Shown: one piece after another, positions 17,361 through 25,550 of the stretch
How the letters are laid out: the number at the start of each line of letters is the position of its first letter
Position numbering within the stretch: position 1 is the stretch's first letter
Source: JAUSIF01 sp036556265
GTDB lineage: Bacteria; Pseudomonadota; Alphaproteobacteria; Rhizobiales; Xanthobacteraceae
DNA: 62,247 nt
Assembly: GCA_036556265.1 (NCBI GenBank)
Contig: DATBJU010000178.1
Coordinates: 1-62,247 of the forward strand
Direction of reading: 5' to 3'
The notes under the pieces: model-generated
Seen by the model: only the letters and a program-made list of their open reading frames with translations
What the model was told of the DNA's origin: nothing
Database searches by the model: none
Position numbers and translations under genes: made by a program

Positions 17361-18038
17361 CTATGCCGTGGGAGCAGTACCCGCGACCACGGGATAGCCC
17401 GCAGCCCTCCATTCGGGAAGGCCGTCCTCCAAGCGTCGCGCGTTGAAACCACGCGCTCGCAGCGTAGCGACCGCCTCGTAAGACAGCACGCAATAGGCGC
17501 CGCGACAATAAGCAACGATTTCCTGAGAGGCACTGAGCTCTGCGAGTCGTGTTTCCAGTTGGCGCAAGGGAATGTTGACCGCGCCAGGAACGTGCCCCAT
17601 GGCAAATTCGTCCGGCGGCCGCACATCGAGGACGGTCACGGCGCCTGCGCGGGATTTCTCCAGCAACGCCTCGCGGGAGATTGGTTCAAGATTATCGCGG
17701 CCGTTGAAATAGCTGCGAACGACGCGTTCAACCTCGGCCACGTTTTGCTCGGCGATCCGGCGCAAAGCTGCAAGCAGCGCAAGGATGGAGTCGTCGCCGA
17801 GACGGTAGAAGACAAATTTGCCCTCGCGACGTGAAGACACGATGCCTGTCCGCCGCAGTTGTTGAAGATGCTGTGAAGCGTTCGCCACCGACAGGCCGGT
17901 GCGCTCCGCCAGGACTTCGACGCTGCGCTCACCCTGCGCAAGCTGCTCCAGGAGTTCCAAGCGATGCGCGTGCGCCAGCGATTTCGCCACCGCGGCAAAC
18001 TGGGCGAACAGGGCGTGCTTTGGGCTCAGGCTTGACAC
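17361..18038 (-). CDS. ArsR-family regulator fused to a rhodanese domain
   Basis: The 225-residue protein joins an ArsR winged helix (residues about 10-85; 'VEVLAERTGLSVANASQHLQQLRRTGIV' is the helix-turn-helix) to a rhodanese domain (about 120-220). The latter has loop CRGAYC, with Cys178 as expected nucleophile and Cys183 as a second cysteine. There are no cysteines in the ArsR part, so the paired thiols used by SqrR/BigR-type sulfide sensors, or metal sites of ArsR, are absent. Any sulfur signal would have to be read through the rhodanese. It is divergent from a sulfur gene cluster, over an AT-rich inverted repeat, and probably represses it and itself. The start is GTG. Confidence 0.88.
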   Translation of the reverse strand: MSSLSPKHALFAQFAAVAKSLAHAHRLELLEQLAQGERSVEVLAERTGLSVANASQHLQQLRRTGIVSSRREGKFVFYRLGDDSILALLAALRRIAEQNVAEVERVVRSYFNGRDNLEPISREALLEKSRAGAVTVLDVRPPDEFAMGHVPGAVNIPLRQLETRLAELSASQEIVAYCRGAYCVLSYEAVATLRARGFNARRLEDGLPEWRAAGYPVVAGTAPTA

Positions 18039-18055
18039 CGAAGGGTCACCCTTCT

Positions 18056-18082
18056 AATTATCATTCAACAGAATAATTGAAT
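18056..18082. promoter_or_regulatory. Overlapping AT-rich inverted repeats, candidate ArsR operator
   Basis: The 108-base divergent gap is far more AT-rich than its surroundings and holds two overlapping inverted repeats: AATTAT-N11-ATAATT (18056-18078) and ATTCAA-N8-TTGAAT (18063-18082). ArsR-family proteins bind such AT-rich dyads over promoters. It sits 18 bases from the regulator's GTG and 64 from the MBL gene's ATG, a position suited to control both directions. Confidence 0.6.
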
Positions 18083-18146
18083 ATATCGAATCTCTCGCGA
18101 TGTCAATGCCTTGGCATTTGCGGCGGCAGTCGAGTGGAGGCACCAG

Positions 18147-18887
18147 ATGATCCTGCGTCAATTCCTGCACTCCGATCCGGTGGCCGCTTCTTACCTGTTT
18201 GGCTGCGGCGGCAAAGCCGCCGGCGCCGTCGTCGATCCGCTCGGCGATATCGGTCCCTACTTGCGTGCCGCGGAGGAGACCGGGATGCGTATCCGATACG
18301 TCATCGATACGCACCTGCATGCTGATCACATCTCCGCCGGTCGGTCATTGGCCGAGGCCGCGGGTGCCCAGTACGTCCTGCATGCGGATGCCAAGACAGG
18401 CTTTCCCTTCCGCGGTGTTCGCGATGGCGAAGTTCTGGAGCTCGGCAACGTTGCGATTCAGATCCTGCACACTCCGGGTCATACGCCGGAGCATATCTCG
18501 CTGCTCGTGACCGATCGTACGCGATCCGAGGAGCCTTGGTTCGTCTTGACGGGCCACACACTGATGGTCGGCGATCTCGGCAGAACGGAGCTTGCCGCGA
18601 GCGCGGCGGACGGAGCACGCGCGTTGTTCCGGACCGTGCAGCGGTTGAAGTCGTTGCCGGATCATCTCGAAGTATTGCCCGGTGCCTATTCCGGATCGGT
18701 TTGCGGGAGAAGCCTGAGCGGCAAGCCGATGTCCACGATCGGTTTCGAGAAGCGCCACAACAAGGCGTTTCGGATCGGCGACGAGAGCGAGTTCGTGCGG
18801 GAGATGCTCGTCGACGTACCCCCGCCGCCTCCGCAAGCCGCACAAATCCGCGCCGCCAATTCCGGAATCCTAGCGGCAGCAAAATGA
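18147..18887 (+). CDS. MBL-fold hydrolase, persulfide dioxygenase (ETHE1)-like subfamily
   Basis: The 246-residue protein has the metallo-beta-lactamase motif THLHADH (His56, His58, Asp60, His61) and 'HTPGHTPEH' (His112). The usual TGD ligand motif reads TGHTLMVGD, with His137 in place of the Asp. The C-terminal His of 'AHDY' in ETHE1 is also missing ('LPGAYSGSVCG'). ETHE1-type enzymes oxidise glutathione persulfide using a mononuclear iron; this branch has an altered ligand set, so its activity is uncertain. The start has GGAGG six bases upstream. Its stop overlaps the MFS gene start (ATGA). The ArsR-rhodanese neighbour and the downstream desulfurase support a sulfane-sulfur role. Confidence 0.85.
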   Translation: MILRQFLHSDPVAASYLFGCGGKAAGAVVDPLGDIGPYLRAAEETGMRIRYVIDTHLHADHISAGRSLAEAAGAQYVLHADAKTGFPFRGVRDGEVLELGNVAIQILHTPGHTPEHISLLVTDRTRSEEPWFVLTGHTLMVGDLGRTELAASAADGARALFRTVQRLKSLPDHLEVLPGAYSGSVCGRSLSGKPMSTIGFEKRHNKAFRIGDESEFVREMLVDVPPPPPQAAQIRAANSGILAAAK

Positions 18888-20221
18888 TTGCGACCGACTC
18901 CGATTCCTCGGTTCAGCCTCGCGCAGGCGGCGTGACGCTTGGATTGCTCGCGAACTGGCGGCAGTTCGCGCTGCTGATTTTGATCAATGCCTTCGTCGGG
19001 GGCATGGTCGGCATCGAGCGTACCGTCGTGCCTCTCATCGGATCGGAAGAGTTCGGGATCGCCTCGACGACGCTCGTGATCTCCTTCATCGTCAGCTTCG
19101 GGGTGGTCAAAGCGTTCGCCAACCTCGTCTCGGGGCAACTGGCCGACACTTGGGGCCGAAAGCGCGTATTGGTCCTCGGTTGGCTGTTCGGTCTACCCGT
19201 CCCATTCATGATCATGTGGGCGCCGAGTTGGGAGTGGGTCGTCGCAGCCAATGTCCTGCTAGGTATCAATCAGGGCCTCACCTGGTCGATGACGGTGATC
19301 ATGAAGGTCGATCTCGTCGGGCCAAAATCGCGCGGCTTGGCAGTCGGCCTCAACGAGTTCGCAGGCTACCTCGCGGTCGGCGTGACAGCATTCATCACGG
19401 GCTATATTGCCGCGCACTTCGGGCTACGTCCGGCACCGATCTATCTGGGAATTGGCTACGCGGTACTTGGTGCCGCATTATCCGTCCTGCTGGTGCGGGA
19501 TACGCGCGATCACGTACGCCTCGAGGTCGGCGGTGCGCCGCCGACATCCGAGGCAATCCGTTTTTGGGATGTCTTCTCCCTCACGTCGTTCCGCGATCGC
19601 AATCTATTCGCTGCGTCTCAGGCTGGGCTCGTCAACAATCTCAACGACGGTATGAGCTGGGGCATCTTCCCTCTGTTCTTCGCCACCTTCGGCCTCAGCG
19701 TGGAGCGTATCGGATTCCTTGCGGCTGTGTATCCGGCTACGTGGGGCATTCTTCAGATTGCGACCGGTCCCATGAGCGATCGTTGGGGACGCAAAGGGCT
19801 GATCGTTGCCGGGATGTGGGTGCAGGCCGCGGGTCTGTTGCTGACCGCGCTCACCCGCGAGTTCGAGTTTTGGCTGGTCGGAAGCCTGCTGCTCGGGCTT
19901 GGAACAGCGATGGTGTATCCGAGTCTGATTGCGGCCGTATCGGACGCTTCGCATCCGACGTGGCGGGCGCGTTCGCTCAGCGTCTACCGGTTTTGGCGGG
20001 ATCTCGGTTATGCGATCGGCGCACTCTCCGCAGGCCTCATAGCAGATTTTTTTGGGCTGCCCTGGGCGATCGGAACAATTGCAGCGCTTACATTCCTTTC
20101 GGGCGTAATCGCTGCCCTACTCATGCGCGAGCACCCGACGGGGAGCGTTGAGCTTGCGCAACCTGTGGAATCACGTGGCGGCACTGAGCGGCAGCGCAAA
20201 CGAGGCCTGCAGACCCCCTGA
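18884..20221 (+). CDS. MFS transporter in the sulfur locus
   Basis: The 445-residue product has about 12 hydrophobic segments and MFS loop motifs, 'GQLADTWGRKRVLVLGWL' between helices 2 and 3 and 'GPMSDRWGRKGLIVAGM' in the second half. The N-terminus is cytoplasmic ('MIATDSDSSVQPRAGG'). Start and stop overlap with the MBL gene by four bases, so they are translated together. The substrate is unknown; from context it could export a sulfur compound or a methylated product, but drug or sugar-type MFS proteins look similar. The gap to the next gene is 131 bases, the longest within the cluster, and might hold a second promoter. Confidence 0.85.
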   Translation: MIATDSDSSVQPRAGGVTLGLLANWRQFALLILINAFVGGMVGIERTVVPLIGSEEFGIASTTLVISFIVSFGVVKAFANLVSGQLADTWGRKRVLVLGWLFGLPVPFMIMWAPSWEWVVAANVLLGINQGLTWSMTVIMKVDLVGPKSRGLAVGLNEFAGYLAVGVTAFITGYIAAHFGLRPAPIYLGIGYAVLGAALSVLLVRDTRDHVRLEVGGAPPTSEAIRFWDVFSLTSFRDRNLFAASQAGLVNNLNDGMSWGIFPLFFATFGLSVERIGFLAAVYPATWGILQIATGPMSDRWGRKGLIVAGMWVQAAGLLLTALTREFEFWLVGSLLLGLGTAMVYPSLIAAVSDASHPTWRARSLSVYRFWRDLGYAIGALSAGLIADFFGLPWAIGTIAALTFLSGVIAALLMREHPTGSVELAQPVESRGGTERQRKRGLQTP

Positions 20222-20352
20222 TGAAACCGGTTGCAATACTCGCGGATCGAATGCTCGGCAGATTGGCGACCGGTTGATGGAAATCAAGGCGATGGAGGGC
20301 GAGCCGGTCTCCTGAGCACGTAAGCGATAAGCGCGACGAATGGAGCAAACTA

Positions 20353-20682
20353 ATGACGGAGAGACTATCGATCTCGATCGGTACCGCGGCTGTGTTTCTA
20401 CCAACCTCGGTGTCGGCGCAGGGCTACGGGCCGCAGATGATGGGGTGGGGCGGATGGGGGTTCGGCCCGATCGTTGGGCCGTTCTTCATGATCCTGGTGC
20501 TGGCCGCCGTGATTGCGGCCGTTGTGCTCTTGGTCCGCTGGGCCAGCGGGCCGCAATGGACCGGGTCTTCGTATCAGGAACCTTCTGGCCGCCGATCGCT
20601 CGACATCCTCAAGGAGCGCTTCGCACGCGGCGAGATTGATAAGGAAGAGTTCGAGGAGCGCCGCCGCGTGCTCGGCGAGTGA
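20353..20682 (+). CDS. Small membrane protein with C-terminal SHOCT domain
   Basis: The 109-residue product has a signal-like N-terminus (to about 'VSAQGYG'), a Gly/Trp/Met-rich stretch 'MMGWGGWGFGP', one strong membrane helix ('FFMILVLAAVIAAVVLLV') and a SHOCT domain 'RRSLDILKERFARGEIDKEEFEERRRVL'. SHOCT modules are short helical oligomerisation segments at the ends of many bacterial proteins. GGAG seven bases upstream supports the start. The Met-rich N-terminal part resembles small periplasmic copper or sulfide-stress proteins, but this is weak. The next gene starts 22 bases downstream. Confidence 0.82.
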   Translation: MTERLSISIGTAAVFLPTSVSAQGYGPQMMGWGGWGFGPIVGPFFMILVLAAVIAAVVLLVRWASGPQWTGSSYQEPSGRRSLDILKERFARGEIDKEEFEERRRVLGE

Positions 20683-20704
20683 GTCGATCCGGTTGGAGAC
20701 TCCG

Positions 20705-21067
20705 ATGCCTGCAAGGACTGCGCTTCTGATCGTGAACGATGCGCCTTACGGAAGCGAGCGCATGTACAACGCGCTCAGGCTCGCGCACGCGCTAAAGAAA
20801 GGGACATCCGCAATGGAGGTCGCCGTCTTCCTGATGGCCGACGCCGTCACTGCAGCGAAGGCAGGTCAGAAGCCACCGCCGGGCTACTACAATATCGAAC
20901 TGATGCTGAAACGCGTCCTGTCGGGCGGCGGTGAAATACTTCTGTGTGGCACCTGCATGGACGCCCGCGGTGTCGACGAGGCGGCGCTGATCGCGGGCAC
21001 ACGACGCAGCTCGATGGACGAACTCGCCGCGGCAACCGCGCAGGCAGATCGAGTATTGGTGTTCTGA
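20705..21067 (+). CDS. DsrE/DsrF-like sulfur-carrier protein
   Basis: At 120 residues this is a single DsrE-type domain: 'LLIVNDAPYGSERMYNALRLAHALKKG', 'VAVFLMADAV' and 'GGEILLCGTCMDARGV'. The two cysteines Cys81 and Cys84 sit where TusD/DsrE family members carry the persulfide-bearing Cys. A start with GGAG seven bases upstream is chosen. The gene is one base from the cysteine desulfurase, so direct transfer of sulfane sulfur from the desulfurase to this protein is a reasonable inference. Other DsrE-like proteins work in peroxiredoxin-like or membrane contexts. Confidence 0.87.
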   Translation: MPARTALLIVNDAPYGSERMYNALRLAHALKKGTSAMEVAVFLMADAVTAAKAGQKPPPGYYNIELMLKRVLSGGGEILLCGTCMDARGVDEAALIAGTRRSSMDELAAATAQADRVLVF

Positions 21068-21068
21068 C

Positions 21069-22196
21069 ATGCAGCGGATCTATCTCGATTACAACGCGAG
21101 CACCCCTATCGATCCGGCCGTTGTCGCAGCGATGCAGCCGTTTCTGACGGGTGACTACGGCAATCCGTCAAGTGGGCATTGGGCCGCGACCGCGGCAAAG
21201 GCCGCCCTTGAGGCCGCGCGCGGTCAGGTGGCGGCGCTGCTTCGGTCCGGGAGCGATGAGGTCATCTTCACGAGCGGTGGCAGTGAGGCCAACAATCTCG
21301 GAATCAAGGGCGTGTTCTTTGCGTCCCGTGACAAAGGCGATCACATCATCACGACGCGGATCGAGCATCCGTCGGTTATCGAGCCGTGCCGGTTTCTTGA
21401 ACGCCTTGGAGCTCGAGTCAGCTATCTGCGAGTCGATGGCACAGGCCGGGTCGACCCCGACGAATTGCGCAAGACGATTACGACACGCACCCTGTTGATC
21501 AGCATCATGCATGCGAACAATGAGGTCGGAACGATTCAGCCGATCGCGGAGTGTGCCAGAATTGCCCACGAGCACGGCGTGCTATTTCACACGGACGCCG
21601 CCCAGTCCGCCGGAAAGATCCCGACTGATATCAACGAGCTCGCCGTCGACCTCCTGTCGATTGCCGGCCACAAGGTCTATGCGCCGAAAGGGGTTGGAGC
21701 GATGTTCGTTCGTCGGGGCCTGCGCCTCGAGCCGTTGATTCATGGCGCTGGTCACGAAGGCGGGCGGCGCGCCGGCACCGAGAGCGCATTGCTTGCGACG
21801 GGTCTCGGCAAAGCATGCGAGCTTGCGCGGGATCTTGCGCCCATGGATCGGGTGCGCGCCTTGCGTGACCACTTCTGGAAGGAGTTGCAGAGCAGGTTCG
21901 GCAATCGCGTTGCTCTCAACGGACATCCGACGCACCGCCTGCCAAACACGCTCAATGTTTCTTTTGTCGGCCGCGTCGGCGCCGAAATATTGGCGCGGCT
22001 CGACGGAGTCGCCGCCACGACCGGATCAGCATGTCACTCCGGGCGCGTCGAGCTTTCGCCCGTTCTCGAAGCGATGGGCATCGCACCTGAAGTGGGCATG
22101 GGCGCCGTTCGCTTCAGTCTCGGGCGGGGCACAGCACGCGATGAAATCGACGCGGTGGTGGAGCAGCTTGCCGACATTCTTGCTCCGGCGGGGTGA
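21069..22196 (+). CDS. Cysteine desulfurase (NifS/IscS-type aminotransferase class V)
   Basis: The 375-residue PLP enzyme opens 'IYLDYNASTPIDPAV'. It has 'GGSEANNLGIKG', His100 in 'RIEHPSV', the PLP-lysine in 'SIAGHKVYAPKG' (Lys202) and catalytic Cys322 in 'TGSACHSG'. The active-site loop length is that of NifS/IscS rather than SufS. It liberates sulfur from cysteine as an enzyme-bound persulfide. No IscU, IscA or ferredoxin gene accompanies it, arguing against a general Fe-S housekeeping role. It is tightly coupled to the DsrE gene before it and overlaps or touches the methyltransferase after it. Confidence 0.93.
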   Translation: MQRIYLDYNASTPIDPAVVAAMQPFLTGDYGNPSSGHWAATAAKAALEAARGQVAALLRSGSDEVIFTSGGSEANNLGIKGVFFASRDKGDHIITTRIEHPSVIEPCRFLERLGARVSYLRVDGTGRVDPDELRKTITTRTLLISIMHANNEVGTIQPIAECARIAHEHGVLFHTDAAQSAGKIPTDINELAVDLLSIAGHKVYAPKGVGAMFVRRGLRLEPLIHGAGHEGGRRAGTESALLATGLGKACELARDLAPMDRVRALRDHFWKELQSRFGNRVALNGHPTHRLPNTLNVSFVGRVGAEILARLDGVAATTGSACHSGRVELSPVLEAMGIAPEVGMGAVRFSLGRGTARDEIDAVVEQLADILAPAG

Positions 22197-22201
22197 GCCG
22201 T

Positions 22202-22936
22202 ATGGCGGCAACATCGAGTGTCGCGCGGTCATCGGGCGGCAAACAGGGACTGGAGGAGCTGACCGAGTCCTACGCTCGATGGCGATCGCGTCGCCTCGGC
22301 CAAATCACCGACTCGCTGGAGCGACAGCTGCTCTTTGAACTTCTCGGTCCAATCGATCGCAAGGCGCTATTGGATGTCGGTTGTGGCGACGGCGAGTTTG
22401 CGCTGGAGCTAGCCCAACGCGGAGCCGTTGTGACGGGACTCGACATTGATCCCAAGATGATCGCGGCCGCACGACAGCGCGCCGAAGCGCAGAGTACTCG
22501 GGTACAGCTGGTTGAAGGGCAGATGGAGATGCTGCCATTTGAAAATGCGAGCTTCGACGTCGTTCTTGCGGTCGCCGTGTTGTGTTTTGTTCAAGATTCC
22601 GGGCGATCCATCACGGAAATGGCCCGCGTGCTCAAGCCGGGCGGACGGCTCGTGATCGGCGAACTGGGACGATGGAGCCTATGGGCTGCGTATCGTCGCG
22701 TCCGCGGGTGGTTGGACCACCCAACTTGGCGGACTGCGACGTTCCGCTCGGCGCACGAACTTCGCAAACTTGCGACTGGCGCCGGCCTCAATGTGGAGCA
22801 GATACGCGGGGCTGTGCACTATCCGCCCGCGGCAATTGCCGCGGAGTTCCTTGCTCCGATTGACTTGACGCTAGGCCGCAAGTCCACCTTCGGAGCAGCC
22901 TTCATCGCCATGAGTGCAGGCAAGCCCCTCGCGTAG
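22202..22936 (+). CDS. Class I SAM-dependent methyltransferase in the sulfur locus
   Basis: The 244-residue product has motif I 'LLDVGCGDGEFALELAQRG', motif II 'VTGLDIDPKM', and 'VLKPGGRLVIGELG', the order seen in UbiE/COQ5-like small-molecule methyltransferases. The ATG at 22202 is used; a GTG at 22193 overlaps the desulfurase stop (GTGA) and is equally possible. No arsenite-methyltransferase cysteines are seen. In this setting it might methylate a thiol or sulfide, but the acceptor is unknown. It ends the cluster; the next gene is convergent, 18 bases away. Confidence 0.85.
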   Translation: MAATSSVARSSGGKQGLEELTESYARWRSRRLGQITDSLERQLLFELLGPIDRKALLDVGCGDGEFALELAQRGAVVTGLDIDPKMIAAARQRAEAQSTRVQLVEGQMEMLPFENASFDVVLAVAVLCFVQDSGRSITEMARVLKPGGRLVIGELGRWSLWAAYRRVRGWLDHPTWRTATFRSAHELRKLATGAGLNVEQIRGAVHYPPAAIAAEFLAPIDLTLGRKSTFGAAFIAMSAGKPLA

Positions 22937-22954
22937 CTTTGGCGGGCCTCCGTA

Positions 22955-23932
22955 TCATGGCAACAGCACAGTCGATCCGCTCGTCTTCCGTGCCTCGAGA
23001 TCTCGGTGCGCCTGGGCGGCGTCCTTGAGCGCGTAGGTCTGCTTGACCGGGATCTTCACGATCCCCTTGCCGACAACATCCATGACGTCCTTTGCCATGC
23101 TCACCATGTCCTCGCGTTTGGCGCCGTAGTGCACGAGCGTCGGGCGCGTCGCGAACAGCGAGCCCTTGGTCTGCAGGATGAGGATGTTGAACGCGTCGAT
23201 TGCGCCCGATGCATTGCCGAAGCTTACGAACATGCCCATCGGCTTCAGGCAATCGAGCGATGCCGGGAACGTCGCCTTGCCGACACCGTCATAGACAACC
23301 TCGCACTTCGCGCCGTTCGTAATCTCGCTCACGCGCTTGGCGAAGTCTTCCTCGCGGTAGTTGATCGTGTGGCGCGCCCCGTTGTCCTTGGCGAGCTTCG
23401 CCTTGTCCGCGGATCCGACCGTGCCGATCACCGTCGCGCCGAGGTGGTTCGCCCACTGGCAGAGAATGAGTCCGACGCCGCCCGCTGCCGCGTGAACGAG
23501 GACGGTTTGGCCTTTTTGTACCTTGAAGGTCCGCTTCAGTAGATATTGGGCGGTCATGCCCTTCAGCATCATCCCCGCGGCGGCCTTGTCGTCGATGTTG
23601 TCCGGCAGCTTCACGATCCTCTCCGCCGCGATATTGCGCTCCGCAGCGTAGCCTCCCGGCGTTGTGCCATACGCAACACGGTCGCCGACCTTGAATTCGC
23701 TGACGTTCGGCCCCACGGCAGTGATTACGCCCGCCCCTTCGTTGCCGGGGATCATCGGCAGGCCGCCAGGCGCGGGATACAGTCCGGTCCGAAAATAGGT
23801 GTCGATGAAGTTCAGTCCGATCGCACCTTGCTTGATGCGAACTTCGCCGGGCCCCGGATCCTTGAGGGTGATGTCCTCGTAAGTGAGAACCTCGGGGCCG
23901 CCGATCTTGTGAATGCGAACTGCTGCAACCAT
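22955..23932 (-). CDS. qor: NADPH:quinone oxidoreductase, zinc-independent MDR family
   Basis: The 325-residue product matches quinone oxidoreductases of the medium-chain dehydrogenase superfamily: 'RIHKIGGPEVLTYEDI', 'GLNFIDTYFRTGLYP', 'GNEGAGVITAVGPNV' and the nucleotide site 'HAAAGGVGLILCQWANHLGA'. The zinc ligands of alcohol dehydrogenases are absent, as expected. It reduces quinones or alkenals with NADPH in the cytosol. GGAGG seven bases upstream supports the ATG. It is one base behind terC and likely third gene of a pcs-terC-qor transcript. Confidence 0.9.
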   Translation of the reverse strand: MVAAVRIHKIGGPEVLTYEDITLKDPGPGEVRIKQGAIGLNFIDTYFRTGLYPAPGGLPMIPGNEGAGVITAVGPNVSEFKVGDRVAYGTTPGGYAAERNIAAERIVKLPDNIDDKAAAGMMLKGMTAQYLLKRTFKVQKGQTVLVHAAAGGVGLILCQWANHLGATVIGTVGSADKAKLAKDNGARHTINYREEDFAKRVSEITNGAKCEVVYDGVGKATFPASLDCLKPMGMFVSFGNASGAIDAFNILILQTKGSLFATRPTLVHYGAKREDMVSMAKDVMDVVGKGIVKIPVKQTYALKDAAQAHRDLEARKTSGSTVLLP

Positions 23933-23933
23933 T

Positions 23934-24710
23934 TCACTTCCTCCGTCGCCTTCGCGGCTTGGTGCCGCTTGCCGTAGCAAGAGCGGCGAGACGCCGCTGT
24001 CTGTTTCGCCGCGCGAGAACGTTGAATGCCTCGACGCCCGCGGAGAACGCCATGGCAAAGTAGATATACGCGCGCGGGATATGGAAACCCATCCCGTCCG
24101 CGATCAGGGCCACGCCCACGAGAAGCAGGAATGCAAGCGCCAGCATCTTGGTGGTCGGATAGCGCGCCACGAACTCGCTGACCGGGCCGGAAGAAATGTA
24201 CATGACGCCGACGGCGATGATGACCGCGAGGATCATCACTTCGAGGTCCTGGGCCATGCCGATCGCCGTAACGATGGAGTCGATCGAAAACACCAGGTCG
24301 ATCACGATGACCTGGGCGACCGCCCACTTGAAGGCGTGCCGCGAGACCGGGACGTGCGCCCCCTCCTCCAGCCCTTCGATCTCGGCGTGGACCTCGCGTG
24401 TCGCCTTCGTAAGCAGGAATAGCCCGCCGCCGATCAGCACGAGGTCGCGCCAGGAAAACTCCTGGCCCCAGACTTCGATCACCGGCTCAGTCAGCCCGAT
24501 CAGCCATGTGAGAAAGAACAGGAGGACAATGCGGAACAGAAGCGCGAGACTGAGGCCAATCTTGCGCGCGCGCTCGCGGGATCTTGCGTCAAGTTTGGAG
24601 ACGAGGACGGAGATAAAGACGACGTTGTCGATGCCGAGCACGATCTCGATCGCGGTCAGCGATACGAGGGCGATCCACGCCTCGGGGGAAAAGATCCAGT
24701 CGAATACCAT
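23934..24710 (-). CDS. TerC-family integral membrane protein
   Basis: The 258-residue product has about seven membrane helices with the TerC signatures 'EIVLGIDNVVFISVL' and 'DLVFSIDSIVTAIGM', whose Asp pairs lie in membrane segments. TerC/Alx relatives are linked to manganese efflux and metallation of exported proteins, or to tellurite resistance when with other ter genes; none are here. The C-terminus is basic (RRRRRK). It sits between pcs and qor with gaps of three and one base, so it is cotranscribed. Confidence 0.92.
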   Translation of the reverse strand: MVFDWIFSPEAWIALVSLTAIEIVLGIDNVVFISVLVSKLDARSRERARKIGLSLALLFRIVLLFFLTWLIGLTEPVIEVWGQEFSWRDLVLIGGGLFLLTKATREVHAEIEGLEEGAHVPVSRHAFKWAVAQVIVIDLVFSIDSIVTAIGMAQDLEVMILAVIIAVGVMYISSGPVSEFVARYPTTKMLALAFLLLVGVALIADGMGFHIPRAYIYFAMAFSAGVEAFNVLARRNRQRRLAALATASGTKPRRRRRK

Positions 24711-24713
24711 GGG

Positions 24714-25463
24714 TCAGGCGGTGCGTTGCGGCGCGCGTACCAGGCCCGCTCCGAGAAAATAGGCGCCGATTGCCAGCAAGCCTAGTGTTACCAGGGGTGG
24801 CGGCGTCAGGTGGTGGACGACGGCCGTGAGGGCGAGCGCGGCCCAAGCAATCAGGAGGGCGATGTTGAGCCGTGCCCAGCGCCGCGCGCGTAGCGGATGC
24901 GCCACCTCGATCGGCAGGAAGGTCACGATGACAAAGATCGACACGACGACAAGCGATATGACCGGCGGTGGATGGATCACGAACAAGTAAAACACGACAA
25001 TATTCCAGAGCGCCGGGAAGCCACGAAAATAGCCGTCGGGCGTCTTCATCCGTGTATCGGCGAAATAGACCGCACTTGAAATCACAATCGCGGCAGCCGC
25101 AGGCAAAGCGAGCAGCTGGGGCAGTAGCGCGCCGCTCGCAAGGGCAATCGCGGGCACAAACACGTAGTTGAGGAAGTCCACGACGAGATCAAGGTTGTCC
25201 CCGGACCAGCGCGGCAGCAGTTCGGCAACCTTCGCACGACGAGCGAGTGTGCCGTCGATGCCGTCGATCACCAGCGCCAGCCCAAGCAGCGCGAACATCA
25301 CTGTGAACTCGCCGGCAATCGCCGCGACGAGCGCGAATAGCGCGATTGCGGCTCCAGCCGCGGTCAGCAAATGGACAGAAAACGCGATGGCCTTCCTGGC
25401 GGGCCGAGCCGACGGGGCGGCCGGGGCAGGTTTGGCTTTCGTGGATTTGGGTTTGCGGGCCAT
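24714..25463 (-). CDS. pcs: Phosphatidylcholine synthase
   Basis: The 249-residue membrane protein has the CDP-alcohol phosphotransferase motif with the longer spacing of Pcs enzymes: 'DGIDGTLARRAKV' then 'GDNLDLVVDFLNYV', holding the conserved Asp residues. Pcs condenses choline with CDP-diacylglycerol to give phosphatidylcholine, a one-step route found in Rhizobiales and relatives. About eight hydrophobic helices follow a Lys/Ala/Pro-rich N-terminal tail of some 25 residues. It is first in the pcs-terC-qor group. Confidence 0.9.
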   Translation of the reverse strand: MARKPKSTKAKPAPAAPSARPARKAIAFSVHLLTAAGAAIALFALVAAIAGEFTVMFALLGLALVIDGIDGTLARRAKVAELLPRWSGDNLDLVVDFLNYVFVPAIALASGALLPQLLALPAAAAIVISSAVYFADTRMKTPDGYFRGFPALWNIVVFYLFVIHPPPVISLVVVSIFVIVTFLPIEVAHPLRARRWARLNIALLIAWAALALTAVVHHLTPPPLVTLGLLAIGAYFLGAGLVRAPQRTA

Positions 25464-25550
25464 CGGAGCTTATTTGAGGCGCTTTCCTAGCCTATCGGCG
25501 CCGCGGGTTCACCCCTCGCCTGCGCGGTACGCCGGGTCTATGTCTTGGCA

